DNA from: Gammaproteobacteria bacterium HGW-Gammaproteobacteria-1
GTDB taxonomy: Bacteria > Pseudomonadota > Gammaproteobacteria > Thiohalomonadales > Thiohalomonadaceae
Direction of reading: 5' to 3'
Assembly (NCBI GenBank): GCA_002840095.1
Contig: PGZL01000008.1
Location: forward strand, 310,001-374,000
Length of the DNA: 64,000 bases
Part shown: piece after piece, positions 7,891 through 15,905 of the stretch
How positions within the stretch are numbered: position 1 is the first letter of the stretch
Layout: every line of letters starts with the position of its first letter
Notes under the pieces: model-generated
What the model saw: the letters and a program-made list of their open reading frames with translations, nothing else
The model's database searches: none
What the model was told of the DNA's origin: nothing
Position numbers and translations under genes: made by a program

Positions 7891-10389
7891 TTAGAGCGTG
7901 CGCAGTACCACCAGTGGGCTGCGCTGCACCACGCGGCGCGTGCCCCAGTAGCCGGCGGCGCCGATGAGCAGCGCGCCGATGGGCGGCAGCAGCAGCCACA
8001 GCGGCCACTTGAACGCGTACTCCAGCTGGAACACCCGCGTATACAGCTGCCAGGCGATGAGTTCGCTGCCGGCGGCGGCGAACACTCCGGCAAGGGCGCC
8101 GAGCAGGGCGTATTCGGCCAGGTGGCCGGCGCGCAGCTGGTAGCGGCTGGCGCCCAGGGTGCGCAACAGAGCGCCTTCATACAGCCGCTCGTCGAGACTG
8201 GCCTGCAAGGCGGCGTAGAGCACCGCGAAGCCGGCCAGCAGCACGAAGATCAGCACGTACTCCACCGCCAGGGTCACCTGCTCCATGATGCGCCGCACCT
8301 GCGCCATCAGCCGCTCCAGATCGATCACCGTCACCGCAGGGAAGTCGCGCGCCATCTGCGCCATGGCGGCGCGCTGCGACGGTGCCGCATACAGGCTGGT
8401 CATCCAGGTGGCCGGTTGCGCATCGAGCACGCCGGGCGGGAAGATGACGAAGAAATTGGGCCGGAAGGAATCCCACTTCACCGTGCGCAGGCTGGCGACC
8501 TGCGCCTCCAGTTCGCTGCCGCCGAAGGTGAACCGCAGGGTGTCGCCGAGGCCCGCGCCGAGACGTTCGGCCAGCTTGGCCTCCAGGGAGATCAGCGGCT
8601 GCCCCGCGTCCTGCGCCGTCCACCAGCGGCCGGCGACGATGGCGTTGTCTTCCTGCAGGGTGTCGCTCCAGGTCAGGTTCAACTCGCGGTTGACCGCGCC
8701 GCCGCCGTCGTCCCCCGGCGCCAGCACCTGCTCCACCGGCACGCCGTTGACCGCGCTGAGCCGGCCGCGCACCAGCGGATAGAGCTGCGCGCTCTCGATG
8801 TTCTGCCGGCGCAGGAATTCCTCGAAGCGCGCCACCTCGTCGGGCAGCACGTTGACCACAAAGTGATTGGGCGCCCGCTCCGGCAGCTGCGACTGCCAGG
8901 TGCTGAGCAGGTCGTTGCGCAGCAGGGCGATGAGCGCCATGGCCATCAGGGTCAGGCCGAAGGCGAGGATCTGGCCGGCGCCGGACCAGGGGCGGCGCCA
9001 CAGGTTGTTGAGGCCGTAGCGCCAGGCGACGCCGGCGCCGTGGCGCAGGCCGCGGCTGGCACGCAACAGCAGCCAGGCCAGCACGGCCAGCAGCAGCAGG
9101 GCCGCCGCCGCGCCGCCGAGCACGCTCAGGGTGAGGGTGGCGCTGCCGGTGTAGCGTCCCATCAGCAGGGTCATCGCCCCCAGCGCGGCGCCGTACACCA
9201 GCCAGGCGCGCAGCGGCAGCGGCGTCAGTTCGCGGCGCAGCACGCGCAGGGCCGGCACCTGGCGCAGGCGCAGGATGGGCGGCAGGGCGAAACCGGCCAG
9301 CACCACCAGGCCGGTGAGCAGCCCCAGCAGGGCCGGCAGCGGTCCCGGCGGCGGCAGGCGCGCCGGCAGCAGTTCCTGCAACAGCAGGAACAGCCCGCCC
9401 TGCGCCGCGGCCCCCAGGACCACGCCGAGGCCGCTGCCGAGGAGGCCGAGCAGCAGCAGTTGCGGCAGGTAGAGGGCGAGGATGTCGCCCTGGCTGGCGC
9501 CGAGGCAGCGCAGCATGGCGCTGACGTCGAAGTGGCGCTCGCTGTAGCGGCGTGCGCCCATGGCGATGGCGACGCCGGCCAGCAGCACGGCGGCGAGGCT
9601 GGCCAGCCCCAGGTAGCGTTCGGCCCGTTCCAGCGCCGCGCCCACCGTGGGCCTGCCCTCGCGCACGTCGATGAGGCGGTGGCTGGGCTCCAGCTGCGGC
9701 GTGAGCCAGGCCTTGTAGCGCACCAGGGCGTCGGCCTCGCCGGCAAACAGATAGTGCAGGGTGACGCGGCTGCCGGGACCGAGGATACCGGCGGCCTCCA
9801 CGTCGGCGCGGCTGATGAGCACGCGCGGCGCCAGGGCGGCGAGGTTGCCGCCGTTGCCCGGCTCGAAGGCGATGAGCCGGGTCACCTTCAGCTCCCGGTC
9901 GCCCAGGCTGAGGCTGTCGCCCACCGCCATGTCGAGCAGGGGCAGCAGGCGCGCCTCCACCCAGGCCTCGCCCGGCGGCGGGCTGCCCTCGGCGTTGCGT
10001 TCCTCGCCGTAGGGCGTGTCGCTGATGCGCAGGGCGCCGCGCAGGGGGTAGTGGGCGCCTACTGCCTTGATGCCGGCGAGCTGCATTCCGGGGCCGTGCA
10101 TCACCATGCTGGGGAAGGTCAGCACCTCGTCCCGGCGCAGGCCCAGGGACTCCGCCTGTGCGATCCAGGCGGCGGCGACGGGGCGGGGGCTTTGCAGGAT
10201 CAGATCGGCGCCGAGCAGTTCCGCCGACTGCCCGGCCATGGCCTGCTGCAGCCGGTCGGTGAAGAAGCCGATGGCCGAGGTGGCGCCCACGGCGATCACC
10301 AGGGCCGCGAACAGGATGCGCAGCTCGCCGGCGCGCCAGTCGCGTAGCAAAAGACGCCAGGCGAGTCGGAATCGGTGGGGCGTGTGCAT
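7891..10389 (-). CDS. ybbP: FtsX-type ABC transporter permease (YbbP-like)
   Basis: The 832-residue protein starts with MHTPHRFRLAWRLLLRDWRAGELR and has the layout of the large ABC-type permeases encoded next to TesA in many gammaproteobacteria: one N-terminal membrane segment, a big periplasmic domain, a central bundle (about residues 260-460), a second periplasmic domain and a C-terminal FtsX block (VTLAVEYVLIFVLLAGFAVLYAAL). It should pair with the YbbA ATPase upstream. The start was moved to 10389. The substrate of YbbAP is not established. The long plus-strand ORF across it is a shadow. Confidence 0.9.
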   Translation of the reverse strand: MHTPHRFRLAWRLLLRDWRAGELRILFAALVIAVGATSAIGFFTDRLQQAMAGQSAELLGADLILQSPRPVAAAWIAQAESLGLRRDEVLTFPSMVMHGPGMQLAGIKAVGAHYPLRGALRISDTPYGEERNAEGSPPPGEAWVEARLLPLLDMAVGDSLSLGDRELKVTRLIAFEPGNGGNLAALAPRVLISRADVEAAGILGPGSRVTLHYLFAGEADALVRYKAWLTPQLEPSHRLIDVREGRPTVGAALERAERYLGLASLAAVLLAGVAIAMGARRYSERHFDVSAMLRCLGASQGDILALYLPQLLLLGLLGSGLGVVLGAAAQGGLFLLLQELLPARLPPPGPLPALLGLLTGLVVLAGFALPPILRLRQVPALRVLRRELTPLPLRAWLVYGAALGAMTLLMGRYTGSATLTLSVLGGAAAALLLLAVLAWLLLRASRGLRHGAGVAWRYGLNNLWRRPWSGAGQILAFGLTLMAMALIALLRNDLLSTWQSQLPERAPNHFVVNVLPDEVARFEEFLRRQNIESAQLYPLVRGRLSAVNGVPVEQVLAPGDDGGGAVNRELNLTWSDTLQEDNAIVAGRWWTAQDAGQPLISLEAKLAERLGAGLGDTLRFTFGGSELEAQVASLRTVKWDSFRPNFFVIFPPGVLDAQPATWMTSLYAAPSQRAAMAQMARDFPAVTVIDLERLMAQVRRIMEQVTLAVEYVLIFVLLAGFAVLYAALQASLDERLYEGALLRTLGASRYQLRAGHLAEYALLGALAGVFAAAGSELIAWQLYTRVFQLEYAFKWPLWLLLPPIGALLIGAAGYWGTRRVVQRSPLVVLRTL

Positions 10390-10404
10390 TACGGAAACCT
10401 CAGT

Positions 10405-10531
10405 TTTGTCGCAGAGACGCGGAGGCGCAGAGCAGGGACATATGCGGCAGGCGCACGGCGCTGTGGCCACGCATCCGGTGGTGCGGCGAATCCACTTGAA
10501 TCACTCCGTTCACTGCGTCTCTGCGTCAAAA
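10405..10531. repeat. Intergenic inverted repeat, family B copy 1
   Basis: Left arm TTTGTCGCAGAGACGCGGAG, right arm CTGCGTCTCTGCGTCAAAA. It fills the whole 142-base gap between ybbA and ybbP, genes that are usually adjacent in one operon, so the element seems to have inserted into the transcription unit. Confidence 0.75.
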
Positions 10532-11218
10532 TCATTGGCTTTGTTCATCCGCCACCACCCGGCCGGCATCGAGGTGCAGGCGGCGGCCGCAGCGCCCGGC
10601 CAGCTTGTCGTCGTGGGTGACCAGGATCAGGGTGGTGCCCTGTTCGGCGTTGAGTTCGAACAGCAGGTCGATGATGCGGCCGCCGGTGCGGGCGTCGAGA
10701 TTGCCGGTGGGTTCGTCGGCGAACAGCACCGCCGGATGGGTGGCGAAGGCGCGGGCGATGGCCACCCGCTGCTGCTCGCCGCCGGACAGTTGCTTGGGAT
10801 AGTGATCGAGGCGCTGCTCCAGGCCGACGCGCTGCATCAGCTGCCCGGCACGGGCGGCGGCATCGGCGTGGCCGGCCAGTTCCAGCGGCAGCATGACGTT
10901 CTCCAGGGCGGTGAGGCCGGGCAGCAGCTGGAAGGTCTGGAACACGAAGCCCACCTTCTGCCCGCGCAGGCGGGCGCGGCCGTCTTCGTCGAGGGCGTTC
11001 AGCTCCTCCCCGGCCAGGGTGATGCGACCGCTGCTGGGTAGATCCAGACCGGCCAGCAGGCCGATGAGGGTGGACTTGCCCGAGCCGGAGACGCCGACGA
11101 TGGCGAGGCTCTCGCCGGCGGCGACGGTGAAGCTGACGTCCTGCAAAATGGTGAGGCTGCCGCCGTGGATGTCGACTTGCTTGCCGACGGCCTCGGCAGT
11201 GACAATGGTTCCCGTCAT
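10532..11218 (-). CDS. ybbA: ABC transporter ATPase (YbbA-like)
   Basis: The 228-residue ATPase has Walker A GVSGSGKST, signature LSGGEQQRVAIARA, Walker B VLFADEPTGNLDA and the H-loop (LVTHD), so it is catalytically complete. It belongs to the LolD/MacB-type group that works with FtsX-like permeases; the partner is the YbbP-like protein downstream. The ATG at 11218 gives the natural N terminus (MTGTIVTAEAV). This start codon overlaps the divergent tesA start: the tetramer CATG serves both genes, so each promoter must lie inside the other coding region. Confidence 0.92.
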   Translation of the reverse strand: MTGTIVTAEAVGKQVDIHGGSLTILQDVSFTVAAGESLAIVGVSGSGKSTLIGLLAGLDLPSSGRITLAGEELNALDEDGRARLRGQKVGFVFQTFQLLPGLTALENVMLPLELAGHADAAARAGQLMQRVGLEQRLDHYPKQLSGGEQQRVAIARAFATHPAVLFADEPTGNLDARTGGRIIDLLFELNAEQGTTLILVTHDDKLAGRCGRRLHLDAGRVVADEQSQ

Positions 11219-11819
11219 GCGTAATTTCCTTGTTGCCCTGTTGCTGCTCATTGTCGCCTGTAATTCGCAGGCAGGCACGCTGCTGGTGCTGGGCGACAGT
11301 CTCAGCGCCGGTTACGGCCTGGAGCCGGGGCAGGGCTGGGTGGTGTTGTTGCAGCAGCGGCTGGAACAGCACGGCCTGCCGCACCGGGTGGTGAACGCCA
11401 GCATCAGCGGCGAGACCACGGCGGGCGGACTGGTGCGCCTCGCTGCGCTGTTGGACCAGCATCGCCCCGATTGGTTGCTGCTGCAACTGGGGGCCAACGA
11501 CGGCCTGCGCGGCCTGTCGCTGGCGGCCATGCGCGACAACCTCGACAGGATCGTGATGCGGGCCGGGCAGCGCGGGATCAAGGTCGTGCTCATCGGCATG
11601 CAGATCCCGCCCAACTACGGCCGCGTGTATACCGAAGGTTTTTCCACCGTCTACCGCGACCTGGCGGCGAAGTATCGGTTGCCCTTCGTGCCCTTCCTCA
11701 TGGCGCGCGTCGCCCTCGACCCTGAATTGATCCAGCCCGATCAGCTCCATCCCAATGCCGCCGGCCAGCCCCTGCTGCTGGATACGGTGTGGCCGGTGCT
11801 GGAGCCGCTGCTGCGCTAA
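11217..11819 (+). CDS. tesA: TesA, periplasmic acyl-CoA thioesterase I / lysophospholipase L1
   Basis: The 200-residue SGNH hydrolase has a signal peptide (MRNFLVALLLLIVACNSQAG, with a possible lipobox) and all family blocks: block I GDSLSAGYG (catalytic Ser), block II SGETTAGG, block III LGANDGLRG and block V DQLHPNAAG (catalytic Asp and His). It hydrolyses acyl thioesters and lysophospholipids in the cell envelope. The divergent pairing with ybbA is the usual arrangement. The start at 11217 overlaps the ybbA start by two bases on the opposite strand. Confidence 0.95.
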   Translation: MRNFLVALLLLIVACNSQAGTLLVLGDSLSAGYGLEPGQGWVVLLQQRLEQHGLPHRVVNASISGETTAGGLVRLAALLDQHRPDWLLLQLGANDGLRGLSLAAMRDNLDRIVMRAGQRGIKVVLIGMQIPPNYGRVYTEGFSTVYRDLAAKYRLPFVPFLMARVALDPELIQPDQLHPNAAGQPLLLDTVWPVLEPLLR

Positions 11820-11835
11820 GACAGCACTTCCAGGA

Positions 11836-11913
11836 TTTGTCGCAGAGACGCGGAGGCGCAGAGAAAAATTAATTTCGGAATAGCTCTGCGCCTCCGCGTC
11901 TCTGCGGCAGGTT
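11836..11913. repeat. Intergenic inverted repeat, family B copy 2
   Basis: A compact 78-base hairpin: TTTGTCGCAGAGACGCGGAG and its near-complete complement CTCCGCGTCTCTGCGGCAGG with a short AT-rich loop. It fills the space between the convergent tesA and nosD-like genes, where it could also act as a transcription barrier. Confidence 0.8.
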
Positions 11914-11919
11914 TGCCGT

Positions 11920-13134
11920 TCAGCGCACCCGCGGCGCCGGGTCGCGCAGCACCAGGGGCGGATCGGAGAAGGGCGCCAGGCGCTCGATGAAGTCGACCAG
12001 ATCGAGCATGGGCGAGCCGCGGAAGAAGCGGGTCATGGGGCGGTCCATCCAGATGCGGTCGGCGTAGAGATGGATTTCGTGCGGCTGGTCGCCGACGCCG
12101 TCGCCGTCGCGGTCGAAGCCCTGGTAGTTGTCCCAGGAGTTGCCGCGCCAGTCGTTGGCGCGGGCGCTGGTGGGGGCGCTCACGGCGATGTCCTGCAGGT
12201 TGTGCTCGAAGCGGTTGCCGTGAATGATGTGGCCGCCTTTTTCGCCGTAGAAATACATGGCGACGTCGTTGTAGGCCAGGCGGTTGTTTTTCAGCTCCAG
12301 GATGTTTTCCGGGTGGGTGGGGGAATTGGACTGCACGCCGACGGCGCAGTGCAGGATCTCGTTGTCCTCGGCCACCACGCCGGAACTGTCCTTCACCGCC
12401 AGCCCGGCGCCGGAGGCGCTGCGCAGGTGGCGCATGCGGTTGCCGCGCAGGGTGTTGTCGTCGGAGTAGACCACCACGATGCCGGTGGTGTTGGCGTCGA
12501 TGGTGTTGTCCTCCAGCAGGTTGCCCGGCGCGTACACCAGCTGCATGCCGACGCCGCTGCGGCGGATGTCGTTGCCGATGACGCGGTTGTCCGGGGAGTT
12601 GATGAGCAGGACGTCGCGCACCTCGTGCAGGGTGTTGCCCTCGATGAGGTTGTCGCTGCTGTACCACAGGCGCAGGCCGTCGCCGCGCATGTTCACCTCG
12701 GAGGGCTTGGAGCCGATGCGGTTGCCGCGCACCGTGTTGCGCCGCGCCTGGCGCAGGTGGATGCCAAACAGCGCGTCATCGATGGTGTTGTCCTCGATGA
12801 GGTTGTCGTTGCCCGCCACCAGGATGCCGGCGTCCACCGTATCGTGGGACTCGCCGGAGTGGGTGAGGCGCAGGCCGCGCACCGTGACGTGGTCCGCCGT
12901 CACGCTGAGCACGGTGCCGCGGCCGCCGCCGTCGATGGTGATGCGGCCCTCCCCCTCCAGGGTGAGGGGGCGGCGGATCACCACCGGGCCGGCATAGCTG
13001 CCCGGCGGCGGGCGCAGCACGCCGCCGGGCGGGGTGACGTCGACGAACATCTGCAGGGGCGGCAGGGCATAGCCCGGCGCTGCGGCCAGCAGCCCCGCCA
13101 GCAGTGCGGCGCCGTGCCAGAAGCCTTTCATCAT
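11920..13134 (-). CDS. NosD-like periplasmic right-handed beta-helix protein
   Basis: This roughly 404-residue protein has a signal peptide (MKGFWHGAALLAGLLAAAPGYA) and a series of parallel beta-helix repeats (NLIEDNTIDDALFGI, NTVRGNRIG, NRVIGNDIRRSGVG and similar), as in NosD and CASH-domain proteins. NosD works with a NosFY ABC transporter and NosL to deliver copper for nitrous oxide reductase. No nosZ, nosF or nosY is next to it, so the target may differ. The start is either GTG 13143 or one of two ATGs at 13134/13131; none has a strong RBS. An FNR-type site lies upstream. Confidence 0.82.
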   Translation of the reverse strand: MMKGFWHGAALLAGLLAAAPGYALPPLQMFVDVTPPGGVLRPPPGSYAGPVVIRRPLTLEGEGRITIDGGGRGTVLSVTADHVTVRGLRLTHSGESHDTVDAGILVAGNDNLIEDNTIDDALFGIHLRQARRNTVRGNRIGSKPSEVNMRGDGLRLWYSSDNLIEGNTLHEVRDVLLINSPDNRVIGNDIRRSGVGMQLVYAPGNLLEDNTIDANTTGIVVVYSDDNTLRGNRMRHLRSASGAGLAVKDSSGVVAEDNEILHCAVGVQSNSPTHPENILELKNNRLAYNDVAMYFYGEKGGHIIHGNRFEHNLQDIAVSAPTSARANDWRGNSWDNYQGFDRDGDGVGDQPHEIHLYADRIWMDRPMTRFFRGSPMLDLVDFIERLAPFSDPPLVLRDPAPRVR

Positions 13135-13202
13135 CGGGAACACATCATCGGCAATCGCATCACATAGTCCCCGGGCCGGGGCAGGGAAATGGTTTTCCGC
13201 CT

Positions 13203-13245
13203 ACTATAACCCCTGGGTCCGGCGCGACTCCTTGATCAAGGACAA
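13203..13245 (-). promoter_or_regulatory. FNR/CRP-family-type promoter upstream of the nosD-like gene
   Basis: On the minus strand a -10-like TATAGT (plus 13203-13208) lies about 33 bp, centre to centre, from TTGATCAAGGACAA (13232-13245; family consensus TTGAT-N4-ATCAA, 8 of 10 positions). That is within one base of class II FNR geometry. The other bases of the 13144-13383 gap show nothing else that I can support. Inference from motif and spacing. Confidence 0.5.
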
Positions 13246-13383
13246 AGCCGCGAAGTGCGCTACCGTGCCGTTCTGTGCACCCCGCTGTTGGGGTAGAATC
13301 GGCGCGCCCAAGCAGGAATCAATTCGGCCGCCTCCGGTCCAAGCGGGATACGGCGGGTGGTCGTGGAATCAAGGACTGGTCAT

Positions 13384-13959
13384 ATGCTGGTGAATATCGA
13401 GGACATGTCGGCCGAAGAATTGTTCGAGCTGGCCAACAAGAAGAAACGTGCGGAAGAAGAGGCGGCTCAACGCGCCAAGGCGCAGGAGCGCATCAACGAG
13501 GTGCGCAAGCGCCGCGAGCAGCTGACGCGGGAATACGAGCAGGCCCTGGCCGCCAACGACAAGGAAATGCAGGCGCTGCAGAAGCGGCGCGAGGAGCTGA
13601 TCACCAAGCACCAGGCGGCGCTGGCGGTGATCGACAATACCCTGACCGAACTGGAACTGGATTCGCGCGACCCCGAGCCGCCCCCGGCCCGGAAGGCGGC
13701 GCCCGCACCCGCGCCGGAAAAGCCCGCCCCTGCGCGCCGCGTCGCCGAAAAGTCCGGCGTGCTGGACGAGCTGGGCGACGTGGTCATGGATATCATGAGC
13801 AGCCGCGCCTCCATCAGCGAAAGCCTGCTCAAGGAGCAGCTGCGCTCGCGGGGCCACAGCTCGTCCGAGCTGGGCAAGGTGCTGGAGCAACTGGTGCGTG
13901 ACGGCAAGCTGGTCAGCCGTGGCTACGGCAACTACGCCCCGGCCAAGAAACAACGCTAG
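13384..13959 (+). CDS. Coiled-coil protein with C-terminal winged-helix-like domain, unknown function
   Basis: The 191-residue protein has an N-terminal, highly charged coiled coil (NKKKRAEEEAAQRAKAQERI, residues 15-85), a proline/alanine linker (PEPPPARKAAPAPAPEKPAP) and a compact C-terminal region (VVMDIMSSRASISESLLKEQL...LVRDGKLVSRGYG) that reads like a winged helix. It could bind nucleic acid or act as an adaptor; no family name is recognised. The start at 13384 has AAGGA eight bases upstream. No operon partner is evident. Confidence 0.75.
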   Translation: MLVNIEDMSAEELFELANKKKRAEEEAAQRAKAQERINEVRKRREQLTREYEQALAANDKEMQALQKRREELITKHQAALAVIDNTLTELELDSRDPEPPPARKAAPAPAPEKPAPARRVAEKSGVLDELGDVVMDIMSSRASISESLLKEQLRSRGHSSSELGKVLEQLVRDGKLVSRGYGNYAPAKKQR

Positions 13960-14037
13960 AACCTGTTTGATCAGCTGTTTCCGGGGATTGTCCACCTGGA
14001 AATGCCGCAGGCCCGAGACAGGGAACATCGGTTGATT

Positions 14038-14151
14038 TCTCGCCAAGACGCCAAGGCGCGAAGAAGGCATAAAACAGGGGCATCGTTGCGGTTTTTCCCG
14101 GCGGAGGCGGCGCGGAGTTTCTTCTTGGCGCGCTTGGCGTCTTGGCGAGAA
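14038..14151. repeat. Intergenic inverted repeat, family A copy 2
   Basis: TCTCGCCAAGACGCCAAGGC at the left and GCTTGGCGTCTTGGCGAGA at the right, 114 bases, same length as copy 1 but opposite internal orientation. It takes up the middle of the 340-base gap between two convergent genes (13959-14300); nothing else is visible there. Confidence 0.8.
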
Positions 14152-14299
14152 TAACAGCAGTTTCCCGCTTCCTGCGCCTTCTCATCTTCCCTGCCTGCCC
14201 CGTGGTTTGCCGGTTTGCGAGGCGGCTTTCGGGCACCACTCAGAGCCTCCGCCGCGCAGAGGACGGGTGCCGACCCCGTGCCCCCGCGCCTGGCCCTGC

Positions 14300-14731
14300 C
14301 TAGCAGCGGAACAGCTGGCGGGAGAAATCGAAGCTGTGTTCGCGCGTGCCGCCTTCCGGCCGCACGGTGACGGCGAATTTCAACGGCTCGGCGCCGCTGA
14401 CGATGGAAAAGCTGCCGATGTAGTACACGCTCTTGTCGTCCCGCACTTCCCGCATGGTGATGCCGTTGCGCTGCCCCACCAGGGTGACGGCGCCGGCGGT
14501 GATGTCCGCGGCGGCGGAGGAGCCGTCGTCCTTGCGCAGCGCCAGGGTGAGTACGCCGTCGCTGCATCCGGTACGCAGCTTGTAGGCCTGGGCCACCCGC
14601 TGGTCGAGCAGATCGGCGTTGAAGGCGTTGTAGTGGATGGTGTAGCCGTCGAAGCGCTCCGCGTTCTCCGCCCATAGCGGTGCGGCCGTCAGGACCAGTG
14701 CCGCGCCCAGCAGCATGAGTAGCCTTTGCAT
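14300..14731 (-). CDS. DUF4426-type exported protein
   Basis: The 143-residue protein has a signal peptide (MQRLLMLLGAALVLTAAPLWA) and a small beta-rich domain matching the DUF4426 pattern (GYTIHYNAFNADLL near the N terminus, YYIGSFSIVSGAEPL, LKFAVTV). These are periplasmic proteins of unknown role found in many gammaproteobacteria. The ATG at 14731 has GGAGG seven bases upstream, so the track's longer start is not used. It stands alone between a repeat and the tetR gene. Confidence 0.75.
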   Translation of the reverse strand: MQRLLMLLGAALVLTAAPLWAENAERFDGYTIHYNAFNADLLDQRVAQAYKLRTGCSDGVLTLALRKDDGSSAAADITAGAVTLVGQRNGITMREVRDDKSVYYIGSFSIVSGAEPLKFAVTVRPEGGTREHSFDFSRQLFRC

Positions 14732-14775
14732 GATCAATCCTCCCTGGTTTTCCGACTCTTCTTCTCAACTATAGC

Positions 14776-15387
14776 TCATTGCCGCACCTCCGCCGGGGTC
14801 GAACCGTTCTTCCCGCCGGGCAGCAGGCGGGCCAGGCGGCCGCTGCGCGCCAGCAGTGTTTCCAGCAGGCGGCGGCTGCGTTCCGCGCCGGCCGAGGTGT
14901 CGTTCAGCCAGTGGATGAAGACGGCGAGATAGATGCCGGTGTGAGCGGTTTCGGCCAGGGCGCGCCGCACGAAGGTGTCCTCGACGCCGGCCGCCTCCCG
15001 CAGCCACTGCACCGTGCGGCTGATGCGCATGACGGCGGGAAACTGGATGTGGATGTGCCCCGGCTCGCACTTGGCGAGGATCATCTCCCGGGTGACGCGG
15101 CGGTGCGGCTGCAGGGCTTGCAGCCAGGCCATGAGGGCGTGTTGCAGGCGCTGTTCCTGCGGCAGGCGCCGGAATTCGTCGCCCGCGGCCGCCTGCAGCA
15201 TGGCGGCATCGGCGCGATCGAACCAGGCGTCGATGAGGGCGTCCTTTTCGCGGAAATGGCGCCGGATGTCCTCCAGGCCGATGCCGGCGGCCTGCGCCAC
15301 CTCGTGCAGCCGTATCGCCTCCCACGAGCGCTGTTCGGCCAGCGCCAGCGCGGTGTTCACGATGTGCTGTTTCAGTTCCTCGTCCAT
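14776..15387 (-). CDS. TetR-family transcriptional regulator
   Basis: The 203-residue protein has an N-terminal TetR helix-turn-helix (AIRLHEVAQAAGIGLEDIRRHF, residues 24-46) and an all-helical ligand/dimer domain. It is atypical in that the DNA-recognition helix shows DIRRHF instead of the usual LYxYF pattern. It lies 13 bases downstream of msrB on the same strand, so the two are probably cotranscribed. The ligand is unknown. Confidence 0.85.
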   Translation of the reverse strand: MDEELKQHIVNTALALAEQRSWEAIRLHEVAQAAGIGLEDIRRHFREKDALIDAWFDRADAAMLQAAAGDEFRRLPQEQRLQHALMAWLQALQPHRRVTREMILAKCEPGHIHIQFPAVMRISRTVQWLREAAGVEDTFVRRALAETAHTGIYLAVFIHWLNDTSAGAERSRRLLETLLARSGRLARLLPGGKNGSTPAEVRQ

Positions 15388-15400
15388 GGCGGCACCTCGC

Positions 15401-15796
15401 CTATTTTTTTTCCTCGAACTCCAGCGCCACGGAATTGATGCAGTAGCGCAGGTGGGTCGGGGCCGGGCCGTCCTCGAACACGTGACCGAGATGACTTTCG
15501 CAACGGGCGCAGCGCACCTCGGTGCGTGTCATGCCGTGGCCGCTGTCGGTGTGTGTTTCCAGCGCGCCCTCGATGGGGGCCCAGAAGCTGGGCCAGCCGC
15601 TGCCCGAATCGTATTTCTGCTCGGAACGGAACAGCGGCGCGCCACAGGCGGCGCAGTGGTAAATGCCGTCGTCCTTGTTGTGGTAGAGCTTGCCGGTGAA
15701 GGCGCGCTCGGTGCCCGCCTGGCGCAGCACGCGGTACTGCTCGGCGCTGAGTTGCGCCTGCCATTCGCTGTCGCTTTTGTGGATTTTGTCGCTCAT
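15401..15796 (-). CDS. msrB: Peptide methionine (R)-S-oxide reductase MsrB
   Basis: The 131-residue protein is a complete MsrB. It carries the two structural CXXC pairs for zinc (CAACGAPLF and CARCESHLG), the GWPSFWAPI motif, and the catalytic cysteine in RYCINSVAL near the C terminus. It reduces the R epimer of methionine sulfoxide in oxidised proteins, using thioredoxin. No signal peptide is present, so it is cytoplasmic. It is followed by the TetR gene. Confidence 0.96.
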   Translation of the reverse strand: MSDKIHKSDSEWQAQLSAEQYRVLRQAGTERAFTGKLYHNKDDGIYHCAACGAPLFRSEQKYDSGSGWPSFWAPIEGALETHTDSGHGMTRTEVRCARCESHLGHVFEDGPAPTHLRYCINSVALEFEEKK

Positions 15797-15905
15797 GTCC
15801 GCCTCGCCGTTGCGTCGCTTTCCCCTAGTCTAGGCCAGACCTGGCGCCGGTGCGTGGCATACGTCCCCCGGGCAATTCTGCTATAAGACACAGAAATAGT
15901 GCGGA

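Noticed and set aside
7684-10347. An 887-residue ORF on the plus strand
   Set aside because: It is the antisense shadow of the ybbP-like gene; its translation is Gln/His/Gly-rich without domains, as expected for the complement of high-GC coding DNA.
12070-13167. A 365-residue plus-strand ORF
   Set aside because: Antisense shadow of the nosD-like beta-helix gene, with a Val/Ala/His-rich repetitive translation.
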